DNA of 6,804 nucleotides from an uncultured Verrucomicrobiota bacterium (lineage in GTDB: Bacteria; Verrucomicrobiota; Verrucomicrobiae; Opitutales; Opitutaceae): positions 1 through 6,804 of the forward strand of contig CAMLQS010000281.1 of NCBI GenBank assembly GCA_946482165.1, written 5' to 3'. This document shows positions 1 through 5,523 of this stretch, in pieces (the first letter of the stretch is position 1; every line of letters begins with the position of its first letter). The notes beneath the pieces were generated by a model. The model made no database searches. It was not told the DNA's origin and was given only the letters and a program-made list of their open reading frames with translations. Made by a program: the position numbers and the translations under genes.

Positions 1-396
1 ATCGACTGCGACGTCCTCCAGGCCGACGGCGGCACCCGCACCGCCTCCATCACCGGCGCCTACCTCGCCGCCCGCCTCGCCGTCCAGACCCTGCTCGACT
101 CCGGCCGCATCAAGGAGAACCCGCTCACCGACTCCGTCGCCGCCATCAGCGTCGGCCTGCTCAAAGGCCAACCCCTCCTCGACCTCCCCTACTCCGAAGA
201 CAAGGACGCCGAGGTCGACGCCAACATCGTCATGACCGGCCGCGGACGTTTCGTGGAGGCCCAGGCCTCGGGCGAAGAAGCCACCTTCAGCGGCGAAGAA
301 TTCACCCAACTCCTCGCCCTCGCCCAAAAGGGCATCCGCGAACTCGCCGCCGCCCAAACCGCCTTCCTCAGCCGCGAGCTGCTGAAGCTCGGCTGA
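1..396 (+). CDS. rph: Ribonuclease PH, C-terminal part (5' end outside window)
   Basis: RNase PH is a phosphorolytic 3'-to-5' exoribonuclease that trims the 3' ends of tRNA precursors and acts as a ring-shaped hexamer in the cytoplasm. The frame is open from base 1 to the TGA at 394-396, giving 131 residues. This is roughly the C-terminal half, since family members are about 240 residues. The stretch QADGGTRTASITGA (residues 7-20) is the family hallmark. It is followed by AAISVGLLKGQPLLDLPYSED (in part residues 48-67) and DANIVMTGRGRFVEAQ (73-88), which match the conserved core with its acidic metal-binding region. The tail, with GEEFTQLLALAQKGI, also fits. No partner gene overlaps it; an inverted-repeat element starts 8 bases after the stop. 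Leucine codons are mostly CTC, as in the next two genes. The assignment is secure; only the N-terminus is missing. Confidence 0.95.
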   Translation: MDCDVLQADGGTRTASITGAYLAARLAVQTLLDSGRIKENPLTDSVAAISVGLLKGQPLLDLPYSEDKDAEVDANIVMTGRGRFVEAQASGEEATFSGEEFTQLLALAQKGIRELAAAQTAFLSRELLKLG

Positions 397-403
397 TTTC
401 AGA

Positions 404-539
404 TTTTAACGCAGAGTCGCAAAGGCGCAGAGGGAACCAAATAATATATCAACGAATACAAATTCGTTGATATGTTCCGTGTTCTCTTTTCCGTTTCCGT
501 CTCTTCTCCCCTCCGCGCCTCCGCGTCTCTGCGTTAAAA
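404..539. repeat. Imperfect inverted-repeat (MITE/REP-like) element between rph and metF
   Basis: The outer arms are 404-433 and 510-539 and match at 26 of 30 positions. The outermost 13 bases (404-416 with 527-539) are perfect complements, starting TTTTAACGCAGAG. Each arm is made of degenerate 8-base units: CGCAGAGT, CGCAAAGG, CGCAGAGG on the left, and CCTCCGCG twice plus TCTCTGCG on the right. Inside lies a perfect AT-rich hairpin with arms 446-457 and 462-473 (ATATCAACGAAT) and a 4-base loop. A further short pairing (GGAAC 433-437 with GTTCC 474-478) could join the two parts. I recall AACGCAGAGGCGCAGAGG-type repeats dispersed in several bacterial genomes, but this copy was not checked. It has no coding role that I can support. 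It spans nearly the whole rph-metF gap, so it may carry the metF leader or promoter. Confidence 0.8.
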
Positions 540-549
540 AATTCCGTCC

Positions 550-1437
550 ATGCCCGCCTCCCGCGCCGACCGTCCCATCTCCGCCCTTTTCGCGGAGAAC
601 CGCCCGCTTCGCTCCCTCGAGTTCTTCCCGCCGAAGGACGACGCCGGCGTCGCCGCGCTCCGCGCCACCGCCACCGCGCTCAAGCGCGTGCCCTGGGACT
701 TCGTTTCCGTGACCTACGGGGCCGGCGGCACCACGCGCGACCGCACCGCCCAGGTCTCCGCCATCCTCAAGGACGAGCTCGGTTACACCGTCATGCCCCA
801 CCTCACCTGCGTGGGTCACAGCCGCGCCGAGCTCGACGCCATCGCCGACCAGCTTCACGCCCAAGGCTACCGCAACATCATGACCCTGCGCGGCGACCCG
901 CCCAAGGGCTCCGCCACCTTCACCCCCGCGCCCGACGGCCTGCGCTACGCCAACCAGCTCGTCGCGCTCCTCAAGACCCGCCACCCCGACTTCTGCCTCG
1001 GCGTCGGCGGCTACCCGGAGAAACACCCCGAAGCCGTCTCGCTCGACGCCGATCTCGACGCCCTCAAACGCAAGGTCGACGCCGGCGCCGCCTTCGTCAC
1101 CACGCAGCTCTTCTTCGACAACGCCATCTACCACCGCTTCGTCGACCGCTGCCGCGCCGCCGGTATCACCGTGCCCATCGTCCCGGGCATCATGCCCGTG
1201 CTCTCGTTTAAACAAATCCAGCGCATCGCCACGCTCTCCGGGTCGGTTCTCCCCGCCCCGCTCCTGCGCCGCCTCGAGGTCGCGAGCGAAGACCCCGACG
1301 TCGTCGAGTTTATCGGCGTCGACTGGGCGCTCGACCAGATCCGCGACCTCCTCGCGCACGGCGCGCCAGGATACCATCTCTACATCCTGAATCGCGCCCG
1401 CAGCGCGCTCGCGCTCGCCGCCGGCCTCGCCGCGTAA
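550..1437 (+). CDS. metF: 5,10-methylenetetrahydrofolate reductase
   Basis: This cytoplasmic FAD enzyme reduces 5,10-methylene-THF to 5-methyl-THF, the methyl donor for methionine synthesis. The product is 295 residues, the size of bacterial MetF, which folds as a single TIM barrel. Visible signatures are SLEFFPP (22-28) with the catalytic Glu24; VSVTYGAGGTTRDRT (52-66); MPHLTCVGHSR (82-92); NIMTLRGDPP (109-118) with Asp116, which by family analogy tunes the flavin; and FVTTQLFFD (182-190) with Gln186 in the folate-binding position. The VPGIMPVLSFKQIQRI segment in the last third is also typical. The ATG at 550 gives a short natural N-terminus. There is no Shine-Dalgarno-like stretch before it, and the inverted-repeat element ends ten bases upstream. 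No SAM or SAH riboswitch is recognisable in the leader. Leucine use by hand count is about 27 CTC to 4 CTG. Confidence 0.96.
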   Translation: MPASRADRPISALFAENRPLRSLEFFPPKDDAGVAALRATATALKRVPWDFVSVTYGAGGTTRDRTAQVSAILKDELGYTVMPHLTCVGHSRAELDAIADQLHAQGYRNIMTLRGDPPKGSATFTPAPDGLRYANQLVALLKTRHPDFCLGVGGYPEKHPEAVSLDADLDALKRKVDAGAAFVTTQLFFDNAIYHRFVDRCRAAGITVPIVPGIMPVLSFKQIQRIATLSGSVLPAPLLRRLEVASEDPDVVEFIGVDWALDQIRDLLAHGAPGYHLYILNRARSALALAAGLAA

Positions 1438-1444
1438 TCGTGGA

Positions 1445-1489
1445 GGGACGCCGTCCTCGGCGCCCGCGGGTGCCAAGGCGCCTCGTCCC
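1445..1489 (+). other. Possible GC-rich stem-loop after metF
   Basis: In the 102-base gap after metF, GGGACG (1445-1450) pairs with CGTCCC (1484-1489), and GGCGCC (1459-1464) pairs with GGCGCC (1477-1482). An unequal internal loop separates the two stems. No T-tract follows, so a standard intrinsic terminator is not supported, and alternative folds of the same GC-rich bases are possible. It may be chance in such GC-rich DNA. Confidence 0.25.
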
Positions 1490-1539
1490 GCATTCGCCCA
1501 AGCTCGACCACGGGCCGTCCTTCACGCATTCCGTTCCGC

Positions 1540-2853
1540 GTGAACACCGTCCACCCCGCCGGTCCCATCATCGGCGGACTCGTCTCGCTCCTCTGCCTCT
1601 GGTTCAGCCTGCGGCAACGTCGCCGCCACCGCCTGCTGCACGATCTGCCCACCTCCAAGGTCCACGGAGTCTTCATCGGCCTCGTCGAGCTCAACGGCAC
1701 CGCCGAAAGCCAAGCCCCGCTCACCAGCCATCTCGCCGAAGCCGCCTGCGTCCACTACGCATGGAGCGCCGAAGAGCACTGGCGCCGCACCCGCACCGAG
1801 CACTACACCGATTCGAAGGGCAACCGCCGCACCCGCACCGTCACCACCACCGGCTGGGAAACCGTCGCGAGCGGCGGCGAACTCCAAGATTTCTATCTCC
1901 GCGACGACACCGGCGCGCTCCTCGTTCGCCCCGAAGACGCGACCATCGAGCCCCTTCAGCTCTTCTCCGAAACCGTCTCGCTAGGCCACCCCCTCTACCA
2001 TGGCAAAGCGCCGGAGGCCTGGGTCAACGGCTCCACGGGCGAACGCCGCTTCACCGAACGCGGCATCCCCCTGCACGCGCGGCTCTACGTGGTCGGCACC
2101 GCCCGCGAACGCGACGACATCGTGGCGCCGGAGATCGCCGCCGCGCGCGACTCCGAGTTCATCCTCTCCTGCCGCGGCGAAGAGGCCATCAAACGCGGCT
2201 TCGCCCTCGGTTCCTGGGCGACCTGGTTCCTCGGCGTCATCGCCTTGCCCGCCGGGCTCCTCTTCGGCAACGGCGACTCGCAACTCCGCCCGGAAACGCT
2301 CCCCCTCCAATGCGCGCTGCTCGCCCTCGGCTGGCTCGCGCTCTGGGGGCTCGGCTGGGTGTGGATGGTTCACGACAGCCTCGTCGGCCTGCGCGAACGC
2401 GTGCGTCAGGCCTGGTCGCTGATCGACGTGCAACTAAAGCGCCGCCACGACCTCTTGCCCAGGATCGCCAAGACCGTGGAGGCGCTCGCCGCGCACGAGC
2501 AAAACACACAAACCGCGCTCGCCGCCCTCCGTGCGCAAGCGCAGGCCACGCGCCCCGGCCTCGCCGGCCCCGACCCGGGCGGCCTCGCGCCCATGTTGCG
2601 CGCGGTCGTCGAACGTTATCCCGCCCTCACCGCCGATTCGGGTTTCGCCGCGCTCCACCGCGAGCTGGTGGAGACCGAGCAACGCATCGCTCTCGCGCGG
2701 ACCTACTACAACGACATCGCCACGCACTACGCGACGCGCCTCGAGATCGTCCCCGACCGCTTCGTCGCCCGCCTCCGCAGTCTGCGGCCGGAACCTCTCC
2801 TCGCCGCCGCCGATTTCGAGCGCGCGCCTGTGAACGTGAAGTTTGCCGCCTAA
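1540..2853 (+). CDS. GIDE-domain/LemA-domain fusion membrane protein
   Basis: This 437-residue protein joins two known modules. Residues 8-24 form a membrane segment. About 40-220 resemble the GIDE domain of mitochondrial MULAN-type E3 ligases and their bacterial relatives: ACVHYAW (69-75), a charged RRTRTEHYTD stretch, FYLRDDTGALLVRPEDA (118-134), then RRFTERGIPLHARLYVVGTA (in part 169-188). Two more membrane segments lie at about 223-243 and 257-277. Residues 278-437 are LemA-like: HDSLVGLRERVRQAWSLIDV with QLKRRHDLLPRIAKTVEALA (278-317), and ETEQRIALARTYYNDIATHY (378-397). There is no RING finger, so a ligase activity is not expected. The biochemical role of either bacterial domain is not established. 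The start is a GTG with no Shine-Dalgarno; it is favoured because it keeps the first membrane helix whole. Codon use matches metF and rph. Confidence 0.85.
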   Translation: MNTVHPAGPIIGGLVSLLCLWFSLRQRRRHRLLHDLPTSKVHGVFIGLVELNGTAESQAPLTSHLAEAACVHYAWSAEEHWRRTRTEHYTDSKGNRRTRTVTTTGWETVASGGELQDFYLRDDTGALLVRPEDATIEPLQLFSETVSLGHPLYHGKAPEAWVNGSTGERRFTERGIPLHARLYVVGTARERDDIVAPEIAAARDSEFILSCRGEEAIKRGFALGSWATWFLGVIALPAGLLFGNGDSQLRPETLPLQCALLALGWLALWGLGWVWMVHDSLVGLRERVRQAWSLIDVQLKRRHDLLPRIAKTVEALAAHEQNTQTALAALRAQAQATRPGLAGPDPGGLAPMLRAVVERYPALTADSGFAALHRELVETEQRIALARTYYNDIATHYATRLEIVPDRFVARLRSLRPEPLLAAADFERAPVNVKFAA

Positions 2854-3254
2854 GGCGCCCAAGCCCCGAGGCCTCCCCGTCCCCTTCGCGTCCCGCGACG
2901 CATCACATCGTGCTTTCTTTCCGCTCCCCGCCCGGTGTTCCGGATCCGCGGCCCAATGTTCGTAATACGAACATTGGACCGCGCGCCGCGCGAAAGCGAC
3001 CGAACCGACGTTCGCCTCACGACCGCGATTTCAGGCCGAAGCAAGCGTCGCTCAACGAATCCGGTTCCGCCTTTTGCGAATACGCTTAGGTATTGATAAG
3101 ATCGGGGCGGCCGCCGCTTCGCATTCTTCGGGATGTTGGGTCCGGCTACGAGCACACGGGCTTCCCGTCGTTGCCGTTTTCCGCGAATCCCAAATCCATG
3201 CCCGCACCCGCGCCACTGTCCTCGCCCTATCCTGTGCTGTTTCGCATCGGACCG
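2854..3254. other. 401-base intergenic stretch holding palindrome copy 1
   Basis: No gene is supported here. The region holds the first palindrome (2947-2983) and, near 3074-3100, a less GC-rich patch (TTGCGA, then GATAAG about 15 bases later). That patch could be a weak promoter for the following membrane-protein gene, but the spacing and sequence are poor. The reading frame of the downstream gene stays open back to a TTG at 3093, with an ATG at 3198. The extra residues look like translated non-coding DNA (Pro/Ala/Ser-rich, no domain), so I leave them out of the gene. Confidence 0.5.
2947..2983 (+). repeat. Palindromic repeat, copy 1 (extended arms)
   Basis: The core ATGTTCGTAATACGAACAT (2956-2974) is a perfect hyphenated palindrome around a single A (2965). 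The perfect arms extend to 12 bases each (2953-2977, CCAATG...CATTGG). After one C/A mismatch (2952/2978), CGCGG (2947-2951) pairs with CCGCG (2979-2983), giving 17-base arms. It lies 93 bases past the stop of the GIDE-LemA gene. No T-tract follows, so it is not a classical terminator. Confidence 0.92.
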
Positions 3255-3896
3255 ATGAACGTCACCCGGCGGCTGTTGATTCGCGCGCTGTTCGTGCTCG
3301 GCGGAGTGATGGCGCTCTCGGCTTTGTGGGGACGGATTGATGTCGCGGACCTGCACGAGCGAGCCCGGCAGCTCCCCGGCATCGTAGTGATAGCGGCGAT
3401 CACCCTGCTGCCACTTGTCGGTTTTCCCGTAAGCTGGCTGCACCTTGTCGCCGGCGTGCGGTTTGGTTTCGAGGGAGGCATGCTGGTCGTCGCGATCACA
3501 AGCGTGCTGCATCACCTGCTCGGCTGGGCGCTCACCCGGCTGCTGCCCGCACACTTCTTCCGACGGCTGGAGCCGTGGCGACTGCGCTTGCGCGGCGCCG
3601 GGCATCGCGACGCCACGCTGCTGTGCTGCCTGATGCCCGGCATGCCCTACACGGTGCAGCTTTACCTGATGCCGGTGATCGGCGTGCCTTTCTCGCTAAT
3701 GTTCGGGTTGAGCGCGGCGCTGCACACGGGAAGGGCAATAGTCACCATCCTGCTCGGCGACATGAGCGACAACCTCACGCCCGCCAAGCTCGCGGCGCTG
3801 GCGGCCTACTACTGCGCCCTGTTCGCCGCGACCGTCCTCGCCTTCCGCGGCCTCCGCCGCTCGATGGTCCGGAAAGCAACGACCGGTCCGCACTGA
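3255..3896 (+). CDS. VTT/DedA-superfamily (TVP38/TMEM64-like) membrane protein
   Basis: The product is 213 residues and very hydrophobic, with likely membrane or re-entrant segments near 8-25, 43-58, 62-97, 119-140, 142-165 and 178-198. The stretch LLPLVGFPVSWLHLVAGVRF (51-70) followed by GFEGG resembles the first VTT motif (P-x-G-x-P ... aG-x-x-fG). MPGMPYTVQLYLMPVIGVPF (127-146) resembles the second re-entrant motif. Family members are thought to move lipids or ions across the inner membrane; the substrate here is unknown. The arginine that usually precedes the second P-x-x-P motif appears to be Cys125. The start chosen is the ATG at 3255, because MNVTRRLLIRALFVLGG is a natural positive-then-hydrophobic N-terminus; ATG 3198 and TTG 3093 are in-frame alternatives. 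Leucine use is about 21 CTG to 10 CTC, opposite to metF. The match is by motif only. Confidence 0.68.
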   Translation: MNVTRRLLIRALFVLGGVMALSALWGRIDVADLHERARQLPGIVVIAAITLLPLVGFPVSWLHLVAGVRFGFEGGMLVVAITSVLHHLLGWALTRLLPAHFFRRLEPWRLRLRGAGHRDATLLCCLMPGMPYTVQLYLMPVIGVPFSLMFGLSAALHTGRAIVTILLGDMSDNLTPAKLAALAAYYCALFAATVLAFRGLRRSMVRKATTGPH

Positions 3897-3933
3897 CCGC
3901 AGTATCCGAAACTCCATGACGCGTCGCCGAAAC

Positions 3934-3958
3934 CCAATGTTCGTAATACGAACATTGG
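3934..3958 (+). repeat. Palindromic repeat, copy 2
   Basis: This is a perfect 12+1+12 palindrome with the same core as copy 1 and the same CC...GG outer pair. The flanking bases shared with copy 1 (C on the left, A on the right) make the two copies identical over 27 bases. It starts 37 bases after the stop of the VTT-like gene and exactly 120 bases before the same point in copy 3. Confidence 0.92.
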
Positions 3959-3960
3959 AT

Positions 3961-4053
3961 CCGATGCAGTCTGCCACGGAGGTCGACTTGCGCCAACAGG
4001 CGCGGATTACAAATCGTTATTCCCGCCGCATACCAGACAGTTGCTTGCATCGG
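3961..4053 (+). other. Possible structured spacer between palindrome copies 2 and 3
   Basis: CCGATGCA (3961-3968) is the exact reverse complement of TGCATCGG (4046-4053). The stem continues with GTCTG (3969-3973) against CAGAC (4034-4038) after a one-sided bulge of 7 bases. Inside is a small GCGCC-AACA-GGCGC hairpin (3990-4003). Together with the palindromes on either side this could fold as one compact RNA or cruciform. Support is only base pairing seen by eye in one sequence. The right arm overlaps the first bases of copy 3, so the two folds compete. Confidence 0.3.
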
Positions 4054-4080
4054 CGAATGTTCGTAATACGAACATTCGCC
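4052..4080 (+). repeat. Palindromic repeat, copy 3, touching the start codon of the HTH gene
   Basis: This copy has the longest perfect arms, 14+1+14 (GGCGAATG...CATTCGCC), around the same 19-base core. Its last base is 4080 and the ATG of the helix-turn-helix gene is 4081-4083. Compared with copies 1 and 2 it has a G:C pair where they have C:G, so both arms changed together. It could be an operator or a hairpin at the ribosome entry point, or simply a dispersed repeat. Confidence 0.92.
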
Positions 4081-4491
4081 ATGTCCCAACCCATACACCC
4101 CCGGCTGTCGGCGCTGTTCCTTTTCGCCGACACGCTCGAATCGTTGGCAAAAGAGCTGGCTCGCGAGGCGAACAAGCGGGTCGCCGCCAAGCGTCCGCGG
4201 GTGCGCCGGGGCGCGACGCTCCGGCCGGGCGCGGAGACGCCGCTCTGGAACGCCGTCGTCGAGATGGCCAGGCCGCTGCTGCGACTCCGGGGCTCGCAGG
4301 CGATCCTGGCCCGCGAGCTCGGGGTCCACCGCGCCCGCGTAGGCGAATTTTTCCGCGACGGTTCGGCAATGCCCGACGCGGAGCGGGCGCTTCGATTGCT
4401 GGTTTTGCTGGCGCGAACCGCGCGCATGCCGGACGCCGGCGCGTCGCCGACAGATGTTCGTAATACGAACATTGGGCCGGAGGCGGATTGA
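4081..4491 (+). CDS. Small helix-turn-helix protein, family not recognised
   Basis: The product is 136 residues. The N-terminus is helical (HPRLSALFLFADTLESLAKE, residues 6-25). A basic linker follows (31-50, KRVAAKRPRVRRG). Residues 71-94 read GSQAILARELGVHRARVGEF plus FRDG, with the spacing of a Cro/XRE-like helix-turn-helix. The helix PDAERALRLLVLLART (98-113) then resembles the support helix of such folds. DNA binding is therefore likely; the target is unknown. Residues 125-132 (DVRNTNIG) are encoded by palindrome copy 4, so the C-terminus looks like a recent extension. Palindrome copy 3 ends at the base before the ATG and leaves no room for a Shine-Dalgarno. An in-frame ATG at 4057 inside the palindrome (MFVIRTFA...) is an alternative start. 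Leucine use favours CTG and TTG, unlike the housekeeping genes. I do not recognise the family and assign no function beyond DNA binding. Confidence 0.65.
   Translation: MSQPIHPRLSALFLFADTLESLAKELAREANKRVAAKRPRVRRGATLRPGAETPLWNAVVEMARPLLRLRGSQAILARELGVHRARVGEFFRDGSAMPDAERALRLLVLLARTARMPDAGASPTDVRNTNIGPEAD
4454..4472 (+). repeat. Palindromic repeat, copy 4 (core only, inside coding sequence)
   Basis: The 19-base core is identical to the other three copies and in the same orientation, with 9-base arms. Outside the core the right flank (CATTGGG) still resembles copies 1 and 2, but the left flank (CAG) no longer pairs. It lies in frame in the last codons of the helix-turn-helix gene. Confidence 0.9.
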
Positions 4492-4589
4492 TTCGATCGG
4501 AAGCGCGGGAAAGGGACCGAGGCCGACCGAAGGGCGGGCGGAGCAGAGACGGGCAGGGATGGCCGAGATATTCGCGCGCGGCGGGAACG

Positions 4590-4624
4590 AAAAACAAAAC
4601 GCCCGACGCGGTGAAGCGTCGGGC
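4590..4624 (-). terminator. Intrinsic terminator of the sdhA-sdhB operon
   Basis: Read on the minus strand, GCCCGACGC (4624-4616) and GCGTCGGGC (4609-4601) form a perfect 9-base GC-rich stem with a 6-base loop. It is followed by GTTTTGTTTTTC (4600-4589). It lies 41 bases after the sdhB stop. Read on the plus strand only a short TTT follows the stem, so it may also weakly stop transcription arriving from the helix-turn-helix gene. Confidence 0.9.
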
Positions 4625-4665
4625 TTTGGTGGATACGCGAATGATCGCGGATCGGGCGGGGCGGC

Positions 4666-5475
4666 TCAGGCGCCGCCGGCGGTGGAGTTGCTCTTGGGCT
4701 TGAAGGCCTGGCGGAAGGTGGCGCCGATGTAGTCGCGGTTCATGCGCGCGATGAAATCGTGGCTGATCAGCTTCGGGCAGGCGGCGCTGCACTCGTATTG
4801 GTTGGTGCAGTTGCCGAAGCCGAGCTCGTCCATCTTCGCGACCATGTTGAGCACGCGGGTGTCGCGCTCGGCCTGCCCTTGCGGAAGGAGCCCGAGGTGC
4901 GAGACCTTGGCGGACACGAAGAGCATCGCGGAGGCGTTTTTGCAGGCGGCCACGCAAGCGCCGCAGCCGATGCACTGGGCGGCGTCCATCGCGAGGTCGG
5001 CGTCGTCTTTCGGCACGGGGATCGCGTTGGCGTCGCAGGCCGAGCCGGCGCGGGCGGTGACGAAGCCGCCGGCCTGCTGGATCTGGTCGAACGCGGAGCG
5101 GTCGCTGATGAGGTCCTTGATGACCGGGAAGGGCTTCGCGCGGAAGGGCTCGACGACGATGACGTCGCCGTCGGCGAAGCTGCGCATGTAGGTCTGGCAG
5201 CTGGCGACGGCGCGGTGCGGGCCGTGGGGCTTGCCGTTGATGACGAGCGAGCAGGTGCCGCAGATGCCTTCGCGGCAGTCGTGGGCAAAGGCGATGGGGT
5301 CTTCGCCGCGGGCCTCGAGGCCGTCGTTCACGACGTCGAGCATCTCGAGGAAGGACATGTTCGGGTTGAGATCCTTCGCGGGATACTCGACGAACTTGCC
5401 GGGCTGGTTGGGTCCGGCCTGGCGCCAGACGCGGAGGGTGATGGAGATGGGCTTGGTGCTGGTTTCGGCGACCAT
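4666..5475 (-). CDS. sdhB: Succinate dehydrogenase/fumarate reductase iron-sulfur subunit
   Basis: SdhB carries electrons from the flavin of SdhA to the membrane quinone through three iron-sulfur centres, on the cytoplasmic face of the inner membrane. The product is 269 residues. The [2Fe-2S] ligands are visible at CREGICGTC (Cys67, 72, 75) with Cys93. The [4Fe-4S] and [3Fe-4S] ligands lie in [11 protein letters not shown] (Cys168, 171, 174, 178) and in [12 protein letters not shown] (Cys223, 229, 233). All eleven expected cysteines are present. The wording ([45 protein letters not shown]) fits the Bacteroidetes/Verrucomicrobia-type enzyme. The ATG at 5475 gives a normal N-terminus; no Shine-Dalgarno is seen. 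It is downstream of sdhA in the same operon, and a terminator follows. The direction of catalysis (SDH or FRD) cannot be told from the sequence alone. Confidence 0.96.
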   Translation of the reverse strand: MVAETSTKPISITLRVWRQAGPNQPGKFVEYPAKDLNPNMSFLEMLDVVNDGLEARGEDPIAFAHDCREGICGTCSLVINGKPHGPHRAVASCQTYMRSFADGDVIVVEPFRAKPFPVIKDLISDRSAFDQIQQAGGFVTARAGSACDANAIPVPKDDADLAMDAAQCIGCGACVAACKNASAMLFVSAKVSHLGLLPQGQAERDTRVLNMVAKMDELGFGNCTNQYECSAACPKLISHDFIARMNRDYIGATFRQAFKPKSNSTAGGA

Positions 5476-5523
5476 GGGAATCGAATGGGCTGAGTGTTTC
5501 GGGTGTCGGGTGGCGGTCGCGGC

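Noticed and set aside
406..1476. Long minus-strand open frame (356 codons) opposite metF
   Set aside because: It is antisense to a certain gene, Gly/Glu/Val-rich in the manner of a GC-rich shadow frame, and its ends are translated inverted-repeat arms.
2947..2983. Palindromes as intrinsic terminators
   Set aside because: None of the four is followed by a T-tract on either strand, unlike the clear terminator at 4590-4624.
1440..3089. 549-codon plus-strand frame overlapping the GIDE-LemA gene
   Set aside because: Its product is almost all Arg, Pro, Ala and His with no domain. The frame at 1540-2853 has clear domains and membrane segments.
2850..3605. 251-codon minus-strand frame opposite the VTT-like gene
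   Set aside because: It has no recognisable domain, it includes translated palindrome copy 1 (NVRITNIG), and the opposite strand has a hydrophobic protein with family motifs.
2953..4472. CRISPR array
   Set aside because: The four repeats are spaced 981, 120 and 397 bases apart, contain genes between them, and have no cas gene nearby.
2956..4472. LexA/SOS box
   Set aside because: The half-sites TGTTC and GAACA resemble LexA-type operators, but they are separated by 7 bases. A 4-base gap is what I recall for the verrucomicrobial motif, and one copy is inside a coding region. No SOS gene is present here.
4081..4491. REP-associated tyrosine transposase (RAYT)
   Set aside because: The protein next to the palindromes lacks the HUH motif and catalytic tyrosine context and is too short; it looks like a Cro-type DNA-binding protein.
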